Positions 19,552 to 31,200 of a stretch of DNA of 64,000 bases are shown here, piece by piece. The stretch spans positions 1 through 64,000 of the forward strand of contig CDMY01000027.1 in NCBI GenBank assembly GCA_001179505.1. The letters run 5' to 3'. The stretch is from Vitrella brassicaformis (Eukaryota; Sar; Vitrellaceae). How positions within the stretch are numbered: position 1 is the first letter of the stretch; the number at the start of each line of letters is the position of its first letter. Position numbers and translations under genes: made by a program. The notes under the pieces were generated by a model. The model was not told the DNA's origin, did not search any database, and saw only the letters and a program-made list of their open reading frames with translations.

Positions 19552-20650
19552 TCAAGCCATCTGTTCCTGCGAGTTGTCCTGCAGCCCTTTGTATGCTGCA
19601 TCCATCGCCTCCTTGCACACCTCTCGCGCATACCCCACGCTGCTGCTCACCGACCGGTGCGTGTCAGGGGCAGCGCCGTTGCCCTCGCCGCCCGATTGCG
19701 TCACGTCCTTGAGGTTGCTCAGGTTGCTCTCGACGATGCGGTCAACCAGCCCAAAGGCAAACGAACCGCGAGAGACACGGTGCTGGTCGCTGCCAGAGTT
19801 GGCCGTGGAGATGACTCTCTCCTGTATCTCCTCCATGGCGCCGTCCTCGGTGGCCGTGGCCTCCTTTGCCTCGGCTGATGGGGACTCCGGCTCCTCAGCT
19901 TTCGCCTCTTCTCGGACAGGCTGTGGTGGCGCGGTCTCGGTGGGAGGGGCCTCGCCGGCCTCAGGCGGTTTCTTGGTTTTCTTTACGCGCTTTGGTCTTG
20001 TTACTTCCACCTTCTCGACGGGCCTCAGCATCGAGCGTGCCAGCTCGACACGCATCTCCTTCTTGGCGCCAATGCCGATACGTGCCTGTCAGCAAGTTGA
20101 ATACACACAAGCAAAGGGTCTGGTGAATGCGAATGTCCCTTTGACGAGAGAGTACCTCGACTTCGAACGATGAGTGGTCAGCCCGAAGGCGCCTCAATCT
20201 GCTGTGGAAGCTTCGGATGCTGTCAGTCCGCATGTAAGACCACTCAAGAGACTCTGGATGGGGTCCAGCAGCTGCAGCCTCCTCTGCTCTGTTGGCCGGC
20301 TGAGAGGTGTTCCGCGGCTGCATTGTGGGAATGGGGATGACCGGCTGTGGCTGGCTGTCCTTGCCCCTCCGCCGGTGCTGGAGTATGGTGGGCAGAATAT
20401 CCTGCTCGGCAGCGGCATGTGTGGCGGGGATGGGGGGGAGAGGAAGTGGGGGCAGCGATGCGGACGGCATTGAGCCAGCAAGGATGACGTGGACGGCTGA
20501 GCAAGGAGGCCTACAGCTTCCCCAAACACTCCGAGACTGCTCTGGAGATGGGGGCCGTGGGGGTCGTGATGCGAGCTTGATGGTGATTTTGAACCTTTTT
20601 CGTCCGTCAGAGCGCAAGCATGTGCCACCGGAGTCCTCTTCGGCATGCAT
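19552..20650 (-). CDS. Two-exon, largely disordered protein with acidic/proline tail
   Basis: Exon 1 is 20650-20156 and exon 2 is 20085-19552, joined in phase 0 (SSFEVE to ARIGIGAKKEMRVELARSM). Near the N-terminus is GRKRFKITIKLASRPPRPP, then a low-complexity Pro/Gln/Ala stretch. A folded-looking core follows around the junction: DSIRSFHSRLRRLRADHSSF, then ARIGIGAKKEMRVELARSML. After that comes a Lys/Glu/Pro-rich linker and an end containing VDRIVESNLSNLKDV and VGYAREVCKEAMDAAYKGLQ. The start is the first Met that keeps the frame, and an earlier exon is possible. I do not recognise the family. It could be a cytoskeletal or chromatin-associated protein. Confidence 0.55.
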
Positions 20651-22534
20651 ATCGCTGTCGTTTGTCTTTCGCGCGCATACAGAACGACCCGACTCATCCC
20701 TGTGAACACAGCCCCCCCACTGCTCCCTCTGAAGGTCAGTTGCCCGTGCCGCACCGCACTCACCGAGAAGACAGCCACACCCATGCATGCAGACACTTAT
20801 CCATTCATCCATCCATCCCATCCCATCCCGTTACGCACGGTAACCCAGACAGACAGGCAGCCAGTCGGGCCATACTCAAATGCACTCCACATCACGTTCA
20901 CGGACACACAGAGAGAGGGGGTGGTCATGAATTCATGCAGTAGACAATGCACGTGCACGAGCTCGAGTCAGTACACACATGTACACGCACAGACACACAT
21001 GGTACACATTCATTACGCATCAGTGTTACGCACGGACAGATGGTTTTCTCTGACTCTCTCTCTCTCTCTCTGTGTGTGTGCATGCAGATGCCAGATGGAT
21101 GGAATTGTGTTGGTGTGCTCAGGTGTCAGGTTTGCAGCAAGCACGAGGAGAGCAGGAAAACCTTCGTTTGACTTCGGCTGCAACACAAACGATGTCATTA
21201 AGCATACATCAGGCAAGCACACACGCACAGAGTGAGTCGTCAGTCACACTCTCACACACTCACTCACACTCACTCACACGCACACACACTCACAGGCACA
21301 CTCACAGGCACACTCACAGGCACGCGGACTCCGTCCGTCAAAACACCCAGCCTTGACGGCTCTGCGGGCAAGCAGGCAGAGGCAGGAAGGCAGGGTCCAT
21401 TAATCAATCAGCCGTCAGAGGGAGTGAGTGACTGACGCGCTTATCCACCACGCATGACGCTGCATGAGCAGACAGACAGACAGACAGACATTCACGCAGG
21501 CATCATTACTCATTAAAGGAGGGAGAAAGGAACAAACGATTCCGAAAAACGCCTTCGGTGAGTTAGTGGGAAGGCAGACTCCACCCAACACTTGCAAGTG
21601 CTGGCTGCACTGCCTCTCACTCACTCACTCACTTAATCACCTTTGTCTCTCTCTCTCTCTCTCTCTTTTCTCTCTCTGTGTGTGTGTGTGTGTGTGTGTC
21701 CTGCCTTTTCAGACAATGGGTCTCACACACGACGAGCGACCTTCAGCAGACAGACCTGTTACGCACCCGGACCGCCCACCCCGTCCCAGACATGCAAACA
21801 CGCATTACGCATCGAGCCGGTCTGCCCTGTAGCAAAATTCACTTCACTTGGACAAGTGAGCAAGACAGACAGACAGCCAGAAAACCTGTAGAGAGACGGG
21901 CAAATGTATGCATACCTTTGCTGCATATATATGGATACGTATATATATGTATACGATACACGCATACACATACACATACACATACACATGCACACGTACA
22001 CACGTACACGCGTGATATGGTGTATATACTTATGCACACAGGCATCCACACAAAGCATCCACGCACCCACCGCTCTCTCTCTCCCCCTGTCCATCTCTAT
22101 TGCATGCAGGTATGCATCTTGCAGGGTCCAGTGTCATCGGACCCTGCAAGCATTAGCCAGGGCACTTCTCCCGGTCCTCCTCCCCCCCCCCGTCGTCCCG
22201 TCTCTTCATGTATCACAGAATCACAGAAGGCCAATCGACGACATCGACACAGGTACGCGGCCAGGGCCAAGCTCCCTACGGCGATATGGTACACAAATAC
22301 GAAACTCGACACGCGCTCTATCATTCCTCTTTCTCTCCTTCATGCTTCCACGTCTCGCTCCCTCCCTCCCACTCACCCACCCACCCACCCAGCAGCCAAC
22401 CAAAAATCCGCCCTTGAAAGTGCGTGCACCCATCCCCTCCATTTGTGTATGTATGTATGTATGAATTGTGTACGTACCTATTGTATGTATGTGTACGCAT
22501 GTATCCACCTGTGTGTGTGTGTGTGTGTGTGCGG
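20651..22534. other. Long repeat-rich intergenic region
   Basis: No supportable gene. Simple repeats dominate: CATC units (20804-20828), (CT)n (21051-21070 and 21645-21672), CACTCA/CACAGG arrays (21240-21322), GACA (21471-21491), (GT)n (21677-21699 and 22510-22531), CATACA (21959-21988), and CCCTCC/CACC runs (22350-22395). Open frames on both strands are products of these repeats. Confidence 0.6.
21240..21322. repeat. CACTCA / CACACTCACAGG microsatellite array
   Basis: Tandem CACTCACA units followed by three 12-nt ACAGGCACACTC-type units. Non-coding. Confidence 0.8.
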
Positions 22535-25108
22535 TCAGACATTGATCAAGACCTTGCTCGCCCAGAGGCTGTTACGGCGGGCCACCGCCGTCCGCTGCAG
22601 CAGCGGCGCGAACTGGTTGGCAGCCCCCACATGCTGCGGAGCGGCCATGGGCGCGGGCATCGGCACCGGCATGCTCACGGGAGCGTCGATCGTCATGCCG
22701 GGGAGTGGCTGGGTGCCGTCGTGCAAAATGTCCATCATGTCCGTCAGGGGCGGCGGTGTGAGTGAGAAGGTGGCGGACTCCTGCAGCGTCGGCATCACCA
22801 CGGGCACCTGGGGCGCGTGTTGCAGCGAGGCGAGGGGGAGTCCGGTCTGTGGGTGCCTGGGCACGAAGCCGCCGTCGGGGTTGAAGACGGGAGGTGGGAT
22901 GGATGGAGTGGTGTTGGTCGGGGGCAGCACGGGCAGCATGTGGTCCATCGGCGTCTGCTGCTGCTGCTGGTCGGTCACCACCCTGCCGCCACCGACGCCG
23001 CCCATCATCAGGGCCGGGAAGGCCTCCCGCCCCTCTGCGGCATGGTCCTGTCTCGGCGATGAGTGTTGCGAGCCCATGGGCTCGTCGAAGGTGCCCATGC
23101 CCATACCCATGCCGATGGTCTGGATGGGCTGGACCATGACCGGCGAGGGCGAGGGAGTCGGCGTGAGTGTGGGTGCGGGTGTGGGGCAGTAGCCGAAGGG
23201 CGACGCGCAGGGGGTGGGGCAGCTGCCGGTGAAGCTGTCGGGGGGCGGGATGATGCTGGCAAGAGGTGTGTGGTTGAGCGTGTGGGTGCGCCACAGGTAG
23301 GTCAGCACGGCGCTGTGGGCGTCGTTGCGCACAAACTCGAGTATGCCAAACGCTGAACGATGCACAACACATGCGTGTTGCCTTTCGTGTGTGTGTGTGT
23401 GTGTGTGTGTGCAGCTGACCGTTCCGGTCCGCTGCGAGGTTTCCCAGCATCTCAACCGCGGGCCTGTCACTCGCATGGATCCAGCTCTTGGACAGGGCCA
23501 CCTGGACGTGTCGCAGCGCCTCTTCGGGCTTGATAGGCCAGAACAACGGGTGAGCAGACACCTGCACCAACACATACCGCACCACACAGCACCGATCGAC
23601 CACGTTCCCCCCATCCTCCCCTCCTCTGTATCTGTGCGTGTCTATCTATCTGTGTACCTGCTGCATGGTGGGTCGGCTGTTGGCGTCGTGGTGGAGGAGG
23701 GATGCGACCAAAGTCTTGAACAGCGATTGGGGAGGGCACGCACCGCCCACGAAGGCCGGCTCGTACTCCCAGCCGTTGTTGAGAGTGTCCATCCTGTGAG
23801 CATCACCCACACAACCACACGCACACAGACATACACGTGCACACGAGCGGCTTCCTCCTTGTCCTTTGGCTCACTTGGGGCAGATGGTCTGGGGATTGGT
23901 GGTGTCGTTGCCGAAGGGATGCTCGCCGCCGTTCACGAGGTAATGCAGACACGCACCTACAGCCAGCCATACACACACCATACACACAAGGGACAGACAT
24001 CCATTCTCTCCCTCTCCCTGAGTCACTCGCTACTGACCTGCAGACCACACATCGGCCGTCTTGAAGAACTCTGCCGGCAGCTTGCCGTCATATTGCAGCA
24101 CGATCTCGGGTGGCGCGTGTCGGTGGGGGTCCGCGGCGTATTCGGCCAGCTCAAACAGCATCGTGCGCACCTCGGGCGCCATCCATCTGATCAACGGGGA
24201 CTGACGCAGCTGAACACACACCCACCCACACGCACACACACATACACAGACAGAAAGAGAGAGAGCGGTTGGTGAGAGGACCTGCTGTGTTGTGTGTGTT
24301 GTGCAGGTTACGGCTTTGATGGTATTGATGGCGAGCTCGAGTGCGCTGTGTCCGCCGCCCGTCTTAAGGGCCCTCACGGCCATGTTGAGGACAACGAGAT
24401 TGCCATCGAATCCCAACTGAAACAAAGGCAGAGACAGGCAACACACACAAAGAAGGTGTCACTTGGCGATGGGTATTGTGCTGTGTCTGTGCCACCAATT
24501 GATACCCACTGGCTGACCGTGGGTATGTTGTTGGTGACGCAGAGGCACTGGGGCGAGAGGGCCGTGTGGGCCCAGCCCTGCTCGTGCAGACCCGCCACCG
24601 ACTCGACGAACCCGTTCAGCACACGCAACACTACACACACACACACACACACACATGCATCCCCAATCTCTCTCTCTCTCTCTCTCTCTCCTGTCAGTGC
24701 CCCACGACTCACTCACCGTTGATGCTGGCGCTCAGCCCACTTGTGCCCATCCAGCCCTCCTGCAGCCCTCGGAGCATCGCGTCGTTGCCCAGCAGCAGGT
24801 GGTCAAACCGCGCCGTGACGATGTCCAGGACGGGTGCAGGCGGGCCCATGGAGGCGTGTGGGTGTCCTCCGTTGAGCAGGCCCATCCAGTGGACGCCCTG
24901 CAGCCCGCCCCACTGGATGTGGGTGAGGCTGCCGCTGTGGGTAATGGGTGTGGCTGTCTGGAAGAACGGGCTGGCGAGGTCTTGGTGGCAATCGATGACC
25001 CACTCGTAGGGCTGGTTGTGCTCCAGGGAGAAATGCTGGCACACAAACACAGGTACACACGAAGGGAGGGAGAGATACACCGATTGCGAGCGGGCATGCA
25101 GCCGCTTT

Positions 25109-25140
<32 letters not shown>

Positions 25141-27234
25141 GTGCGTGTGTGTGTGTGTGTTGTGTGGGGGTACCTGAATCATGACGGGCACGATGAATTG
25201 CCTGTTGCCGTTCACACGGCACTCCATGTTGCCGCTGAACAGACTGCAGAAGATGGGACTCTCGTAGACCTGACAGACACTACGCAACGGACACACGACA
25301 CAGTGCATGTGTGTACCTGTCCGGATGTGTTGTGCGCATGCAGTGTTGACAGCCCAACCCACCGGGAGAGGCGAGCTGGTGATGCGCACCGTCCTCTTGC
25401 CGTCGAGCGCCACGGCCATCGGGGCGGACGACCCGGGCCAGCCGCCCACACCCTGAGTGCCTCTGCCCGACACATACGACCTGACACACACACACACACA
25501 CACACACGTGTCCCTTCCTCCCTCCCTCCCTCCCTCTCTCTGTCTCTCTCCCACCACACCCACCTGTTGCTGCCGTTGGATGCTGCGTGGTTTCTGCGGT
25601 CGCGAGGCACGGTGTGGTGGCTCCCTCCCAATTCCAGCGACAGGAATCTGTCGTCGTACACCACCGGCAGAATCGCCTTCACCGCCGAGCGGTCATGGAC
25701 GTTGATCTCTGCGCAGACGCAGCAAACAGAACGGTCGGTGTGGTCGATGGCCGTGTCTGTCTGAGTGTGTGTTGTCGTGCTTGTTTACGCAGGTAGTCGT
25801 TGAGCTCATCAGTTGATGTCGTCGAACGGCGCTCGGCGTCGGAGTGGTCTGCGTAGAATGCAGGTCAGGATTGACGGATGGATTGAAAGAGCCATCTGTG
25901 CGTTTTGCCGTGTGTGTGTGTGTGTGTGTGCTTACAGCAGGGGCAGCAGCCGGGCGGGCACTGGCCGGGCTCATAGGGGCACGGGATCTGCTTGTACACC
26001 TGACCCAAATGCGCACACACAGAGGGAGAGAGACAACTGCCCGTGCGTGTAATTGGGCCGGTGAGTCTGCCTGTGTGTCTGTGTGTCTGTGTGTGTGCGA
26101 GCGACAAGGGGGTGGTAGAACTGCTCCTCCTACAAAGACACAGACAGACCCACACACAACACAAGAGGAGAACATGCACGTGTGTGTGGGTGGGTGGGTG
26201 TGTGTGTTCGTGCCCCCACGCCCACCGCACCCACCCGTGAGTGGCTGAAGTCACACTGGCGCCATCTGCAGGCCCTTGCAGGCACACCAACACACAGACA
26301 GCAATGTACAAGCCACTGTCTGCGCGTGTGTATATGCGTGTATATAGGCAAGCGAGTGGCTGGTTGGGTGGCGTACCTCTGGCAGCTTCTCTCCGTGATG
26401 ACGTCGACGTCATACTGGTGGGACCTGCCATCATCGTCCTTCCTCCAGCGGGACTGCCGCGTGATGGTGATGTGGGGGCACAACTTCGGCTTGTAGGCAT
26501 ACTAATGATGGATGTATCGATAACACACACACACACACACAAACAATCATACCCACACACAGGTGAGTGAATGCACTCGTTGGCCTGCTCACCTTGTGCT
26601 GGTGGTGCTGGTGGTGGCGTGGTGTGCGGTAGAAGTGCCGGTCCTGCTGTGCCGTGACTTCCGTCGGACGACGCAGCCAGTCCGGGCAGTGAGAGAACTT
26701 GCACCTGGAGCCGCACACACCACACAACACCACACAGCACAGCACGGTAGCTACGACTCTTGATTGTGTCTCCCTCCTTTGTCGTGTGTGCGTGTTGGCT
26801 GCCTCTCTGCCCCTCCCTCCCTCCCTCCCTCCCTCCCTCTCTCCCCTCCAATGCAGGTGCTCTCTGCTGCCTACCGGGCGCCGTATTCGCAGACGTTCTT
26901 GTAGCAAAGGGCGCACTTGGCCATGTGGTGCTCCTTGCATAGGTTAGTGTTCCAAATCTGCTTGAGGCTTTCGCCTGACGCACACACGCCACACAACACA
27001 GGTCAGCCAACGCACGCGAACACACACACACACACACACGCGAGACACAGCACACCTACCCCTCCCCTCCTCTCGCTTGTTGCCCTCTGTCCCCCTCTCT
27101 GTCTGTGTGCAGCAGCGTGTGTCTGACTCACATGGCCATCTGCGAAACTTGGACAGCTGCTCCTCTGTGAGCGTCGTGGAGCACCCACACCTCACACGAG
27201 GCGAGGTGCCCGGTTTCCACGTCGGTCCTCGCAT
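22535..27234 (-). CDS. CCCH zinc-finger protein fused to an IRE1-like pseudokinase
   Basis: Nineteen exons, all phase-consistent, 954 residues: 27234-27132, 26974-26875, 26704-26593, 26501-26377, 26265-26235, 26129-26106, 25999-25936, 25848-25789, 25708-25564, 25480-25363, 25269-25174, 25035-24717, 24630-24518, 24416-24312, 24209-24038, 23956-23875, 23793-23658, 23561-23420, 23352-22535. The N-terminus has CCCH fingers (CEYGARCKFSH; CQRWRQCDFSH then EEQFYHPLVYKQIPCPY), typical of RNA-binding proteins. The second half is kinase-like: GLHEQGWAHTALSPQCLC replaces HRDLKP, so the catalytic Asp is missing; GFDG stands near the DFG position; RWMAPEV and DVWSAG are kept; LVNGGEHPFG and HPLFW resemble IRE1/RNase L kinases. 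A long Pro/Gln/Met-rich tail follows. It is probably a catalytically dead, RNA-associated signalling protein. No KEN ribonuclease domain is clear. Confidence 0.85.
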
Positions 27235-28216
27235 GGGGGTGGCCGTACGATGACACAAACGACGCAGCAGAGTGGAAAAGGCGACGCCGAGATCTCTCTC
27301 AACGATCGACCTACTCGAGAAGATTCGCGCAGGCGCGCAGGCGCGCAGGAATACGCACAATCAGGTGGCGGGGGCTGCCTGGAAGCTGTCTTGTCGAGTA
27401 AGTTGACTACTCCCAGTGCCCATATGTGATGTATTTTGAGGTGGGGGTTCAGCCACGAGGCCGCGGAAGCGATTGGAGGGTCAAGGAGCACAAACAATTG
27501 AGGGATTCTGCCAGGGGAAGGTCATCGAGGGGGTGATGGGAGAGCCAGGTGTCTCTTACGGGGCAGTAGGCTCACCAGGGGGCTGCAGATGAGAGGAGGG
27601 CGCAAGGGACGTGCGAAAAGATGTGAAGGCTGCAGTGAGCGACAGCTCACGGACACAGAAGAACCAATGGACTGAGCTTGCATGGATTTCACGGTCAAAA
27701 TGCGGAAACTGGGTGCGCCTGCTCAATGCAACGTGAACAGCACGCAGAAGGGCCTTTAACACGTGAAGAAAGGACGAAAAACCCTTGAGAACGACATACT
27801 TTCGAGCCATTCAGCTGCACACAAGCCCATCGCTGCCTCGAAAGGAGCCTCAAGCAGCCCAGGGTGTCAATATTGTGCTGCACTGAGTGCTCACAGGAGC
27901 AGAAAGCGATGGGAAAGCGCATCACAGGAAGCCCAACTGCATTTTTGGGTCCCTAGAGAATTGGGGCCACATAACAAGCGGTTCTCTGTTGCTCCCGTCG
28001 CTAAAAAACGCTCTCCTCGGCCGCTGGGATGCGCAACAAGGCGTTTTTTCTAGGGCCCCTCGACTCACGGGATTCCAAGATCGGGTCCACGCGAAGCGCC
28101 CCCATCCATCCGTTCGACCCCCATGTGCATCGCGTCCGCCAAATGTCGTGATCGAAAGCTGCACCGGCGTCTGTGCGACAGCGATACATGAGCCTGGCAT
28201 CAGAGGACTAAACAGC
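27235..28216. other. Intergenic region between divergent genes
   Basis: No gene supported. A GCGCAGGCGCGCAGG repeat lies at 27328-27352. The stretch has fewer GT/CA repeats than its neighbours. The promoters of the CCCH-kinase gene (minus) and the receptor gene (plus) must lie here. Confidence 0.45.
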
Positions 28217-31200
28217 ATGCTCCTGACAGCTTGCCTCGTAATTGGTAGGCATTTATATGACATCTGAGTCAGCTCTCTTCCCTCTCCTGTCTGACGAAAA
28301 GAATGTCCCGTGTCTTACAGGAGGCATCCTGTTGCGGCCTTGCCAGGGCTCCACCAATTATGGAGAGCCAGCTTTCCCAGACGAGTGGATCTTCAGACCT
28401 TCATCGTGTTCCGTCAGTACAGGATGTATGTGTTGCGCTCTCATGTGTCCTTTTTTCCTTCTCTTCCACTCATTAGTACTACTACTACGACCCCGACGTG
28501 GAACAGAGCTTCGACAACGCGCAGAGCTCGTGTTGGAATACAAATACCTCCATGAGCGGTGACCTGGTAAGGTGAGGTGGAAGTCTTATGTATATCCCAG
28601 TCCACTTCCGTGTGTATGGTTATGCATGTCAGCTGATCGTGGACGACTCATATGAAGCTCAATGGGTCGCGGATCAGATCGTCTCGGCAGGCGACCACGG
28701 CAAGAAATTCTGGGCAGCCTTCAAACGAGTACGCAGACCAGTCAGGACGTTTATCGATGACAGCGTGCTCGTATCGGCCCTTTTCGCGCTCAGCACGGGG
28801 TTACTCCTGACGGGGAGCCCCCCATTCTGCCCGAAGTAGGAGGGACCAAAGCAGGTCAACTGACATGCATACTCCATGCATACATACACGCGTACATACC
28901 CACGGAGACACCATGCGCACCCCCTTGTTCTCGTTCCCGGCTTTTCTCTGTGTCAGATCGCCATGGTTGGTATCCGGCTGGCGAATGGGAGTGGACCTCT
29001 CCGTCGAGAGGGTTATGGGATATCGCATGGAGACCTCGTCAACCTTGGGACTATAATAAGGGTCGTCAAGTTGCTTCCACATTGATATCGAAAGCACGCT
29101 GCTGTGACCTGATGTGCTTGAATCTTTTACGTCAGATTATGGGCGCGTCGACGTCAGGAAAATCGAGTGGGAGGAACCTTGGTATCAGAGGAGCCAACAT
29201 GCTTCTGCTTTGTCTGGTACCATTTGAAGCCAATGATCATATTGCAGGCGGCTGGCGCTCTCCACGAAGGATCCTGGAAATGACAATCGAGCCATCGTAA
29301 GCGACGGAGACGCCATCGCTCCTGGAAGCAATCTTGTCACAATGTGCTGCTCCTTGTGCTGCTTTTGATGCTTGAACAGTGCGAGAAGAAGCTCAGCGGC
29401 TGCAGTAGGAAAGGAAGAACACACACATTTTTACCCCTATTGCATGTCTCCCTTCGTTTGTGTAGCCGAGCACCCCACTGTCATGATAACGACACCCACG
29501 AGCTTTCCCGACCCCAAAAAGAAATTCGTCGACGTAACCCTGACGTTCTCGGATGACATTTCCGACCTCACCTTTCCAGATTTCTCCGACTTGACAAGCT
29601 GGCAATGTGCCGGCGGGGTAAATGCGGCGATAGAGGGGATCAACTATACGAGCAGCAACGTGATAGAGGAGAGGCTCTGGCCCGTGCAGCCAGGCTGGCT
29701 TACGCTCCACGTGCCCAGCAATGTTTTCACTCGCACCAGCGACGGGCTGCCCAACACTCCATCAAACACACTCATCGTGTACTCGGGTGCGTATCACAGC
29801 AGGCTTTGCAGAGGGACTTGTATAAGGGACATATGGTGAGCAGCGTATGTGTGTCTGCCAGGCTGCAACACGACTTGGGGCTCGAAAAGATCGACCATCC
29901 CAATGGCAAGTGACACTGCTTACTCCTGGTGGCATTGCGGTAAGAGGTCAAGACATTCTTTACCTCTACGGGCCTTCTCGCAATCTGATTCATTCCACGT
30001 GTCAGGTCGACTCTGCTACGATGACCCCACGTGTGAGATGTACGCGTTCGACGCTCAGACGGGAATCGTCGGTGGAGCGGGGGGTAACCCAGATGCAACA
30101 GACTGTCTTCTCTACGGAGACACAGGCGATGCGGACATTCCAGCTGGGAGCATGATAACCAGCGTCAGGACATGCGCCACCAAAACCGGTGAAGGCGGCT
30201 GGAAATCAGACAAACGAGACATAGTTGTGTATGCGTCGTCTTTGTTGTCGATCCAGACACGCAACCGCCCGAGATATCGTTCGTACGGAAGATCGATCGT
30301 CTTGGGGATGAAGAAGACAATGCTGTGCCCGGTGGGGCCATCTTCGTCAATTATGACAGCCAAAACAACGTTCAGGTCGTGACTGAACTCCACTTCAGCG
30401 ACCTAGTAGAGAACGTCGACCACAGCGATCTCGAAATCACATGGACAAATGGCGGATCATCTGGCTCTGTGAGCTACACGGTCGACAACGTTGTCCTGGA
30501 AAAGGTTTTAAAAAGCCCGCCGCCTTCATGGGACCAAGAGCTAGGAGAGAAGCCGTCCAAGAAGTATAGATTTCAGGTGGAAAACGAGCAGGGCACTGCA
30601 AAAACATTCCTTTGTTTTCTCTGCGGTGTTGGTATATGTTGATAGCTTGCGCTCGTCAACAAGCCTGCATGGATCACCGCGGCCAACGTCACTATCGGGC
30701 TCAAGGGGTCCTCCGACATCACCGATTACTCAGGCAACACCATCAGCCCATCGCATGAGCCCATCACCTTCGTTATACGGCCTAGACGTGAGAAGCACAG
30801 GTGGAGAGACAGAGACAAGCGGGCACTCTTTGTCTTCTGTCATGTACGCAGCGTGTGACACGATGAAGATACTGAACGACACCGACCTGGCAGGAGGCGA
30901 TCTCATTCGCTACGGGGGATTAAAGGATATGACGTTTGAGACCTGTGCAGCCAAGTGCCGAGTGCTGCCAGAGTGTGAGGGCTTCGCCTTTGGAAAGTCT
31001 TCTGACAAGTGCTATCTCAAGTGGGGCAGCCAGGAGATGGGGGACAAGGGGTGGCAAGAGCTCACGTCAAAACCTAACTTCGACTCTGCGTATTTCGACT
31101 GCTCCTGTGCGGCGAACTGCTTCGGTAATCGACCATGTCTGTTCTTTTTGCATCATTGACGCATCTATGATCCTGTGCATTGCTGCCTCGCTATGTGAAT

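Noticed and set aside
21240-21322. CRISPR-like array
   Set aside because: Units are about 8-12 nt microsatellites with no spacers, in a eukaryotic genome.
20645-22464. Long plus-strand open frames rich in His, Thr, Cys and Val
   Set aside because: They arise from CA/GT and CT repeats, have no splice-consistent structure and no domain.
27544-28267. Possible exons in the 27.5-28.2 kb region
   Set aside because: Frames on both strands are short and patternless, and donors and acceptors do not combine into a coherent model.
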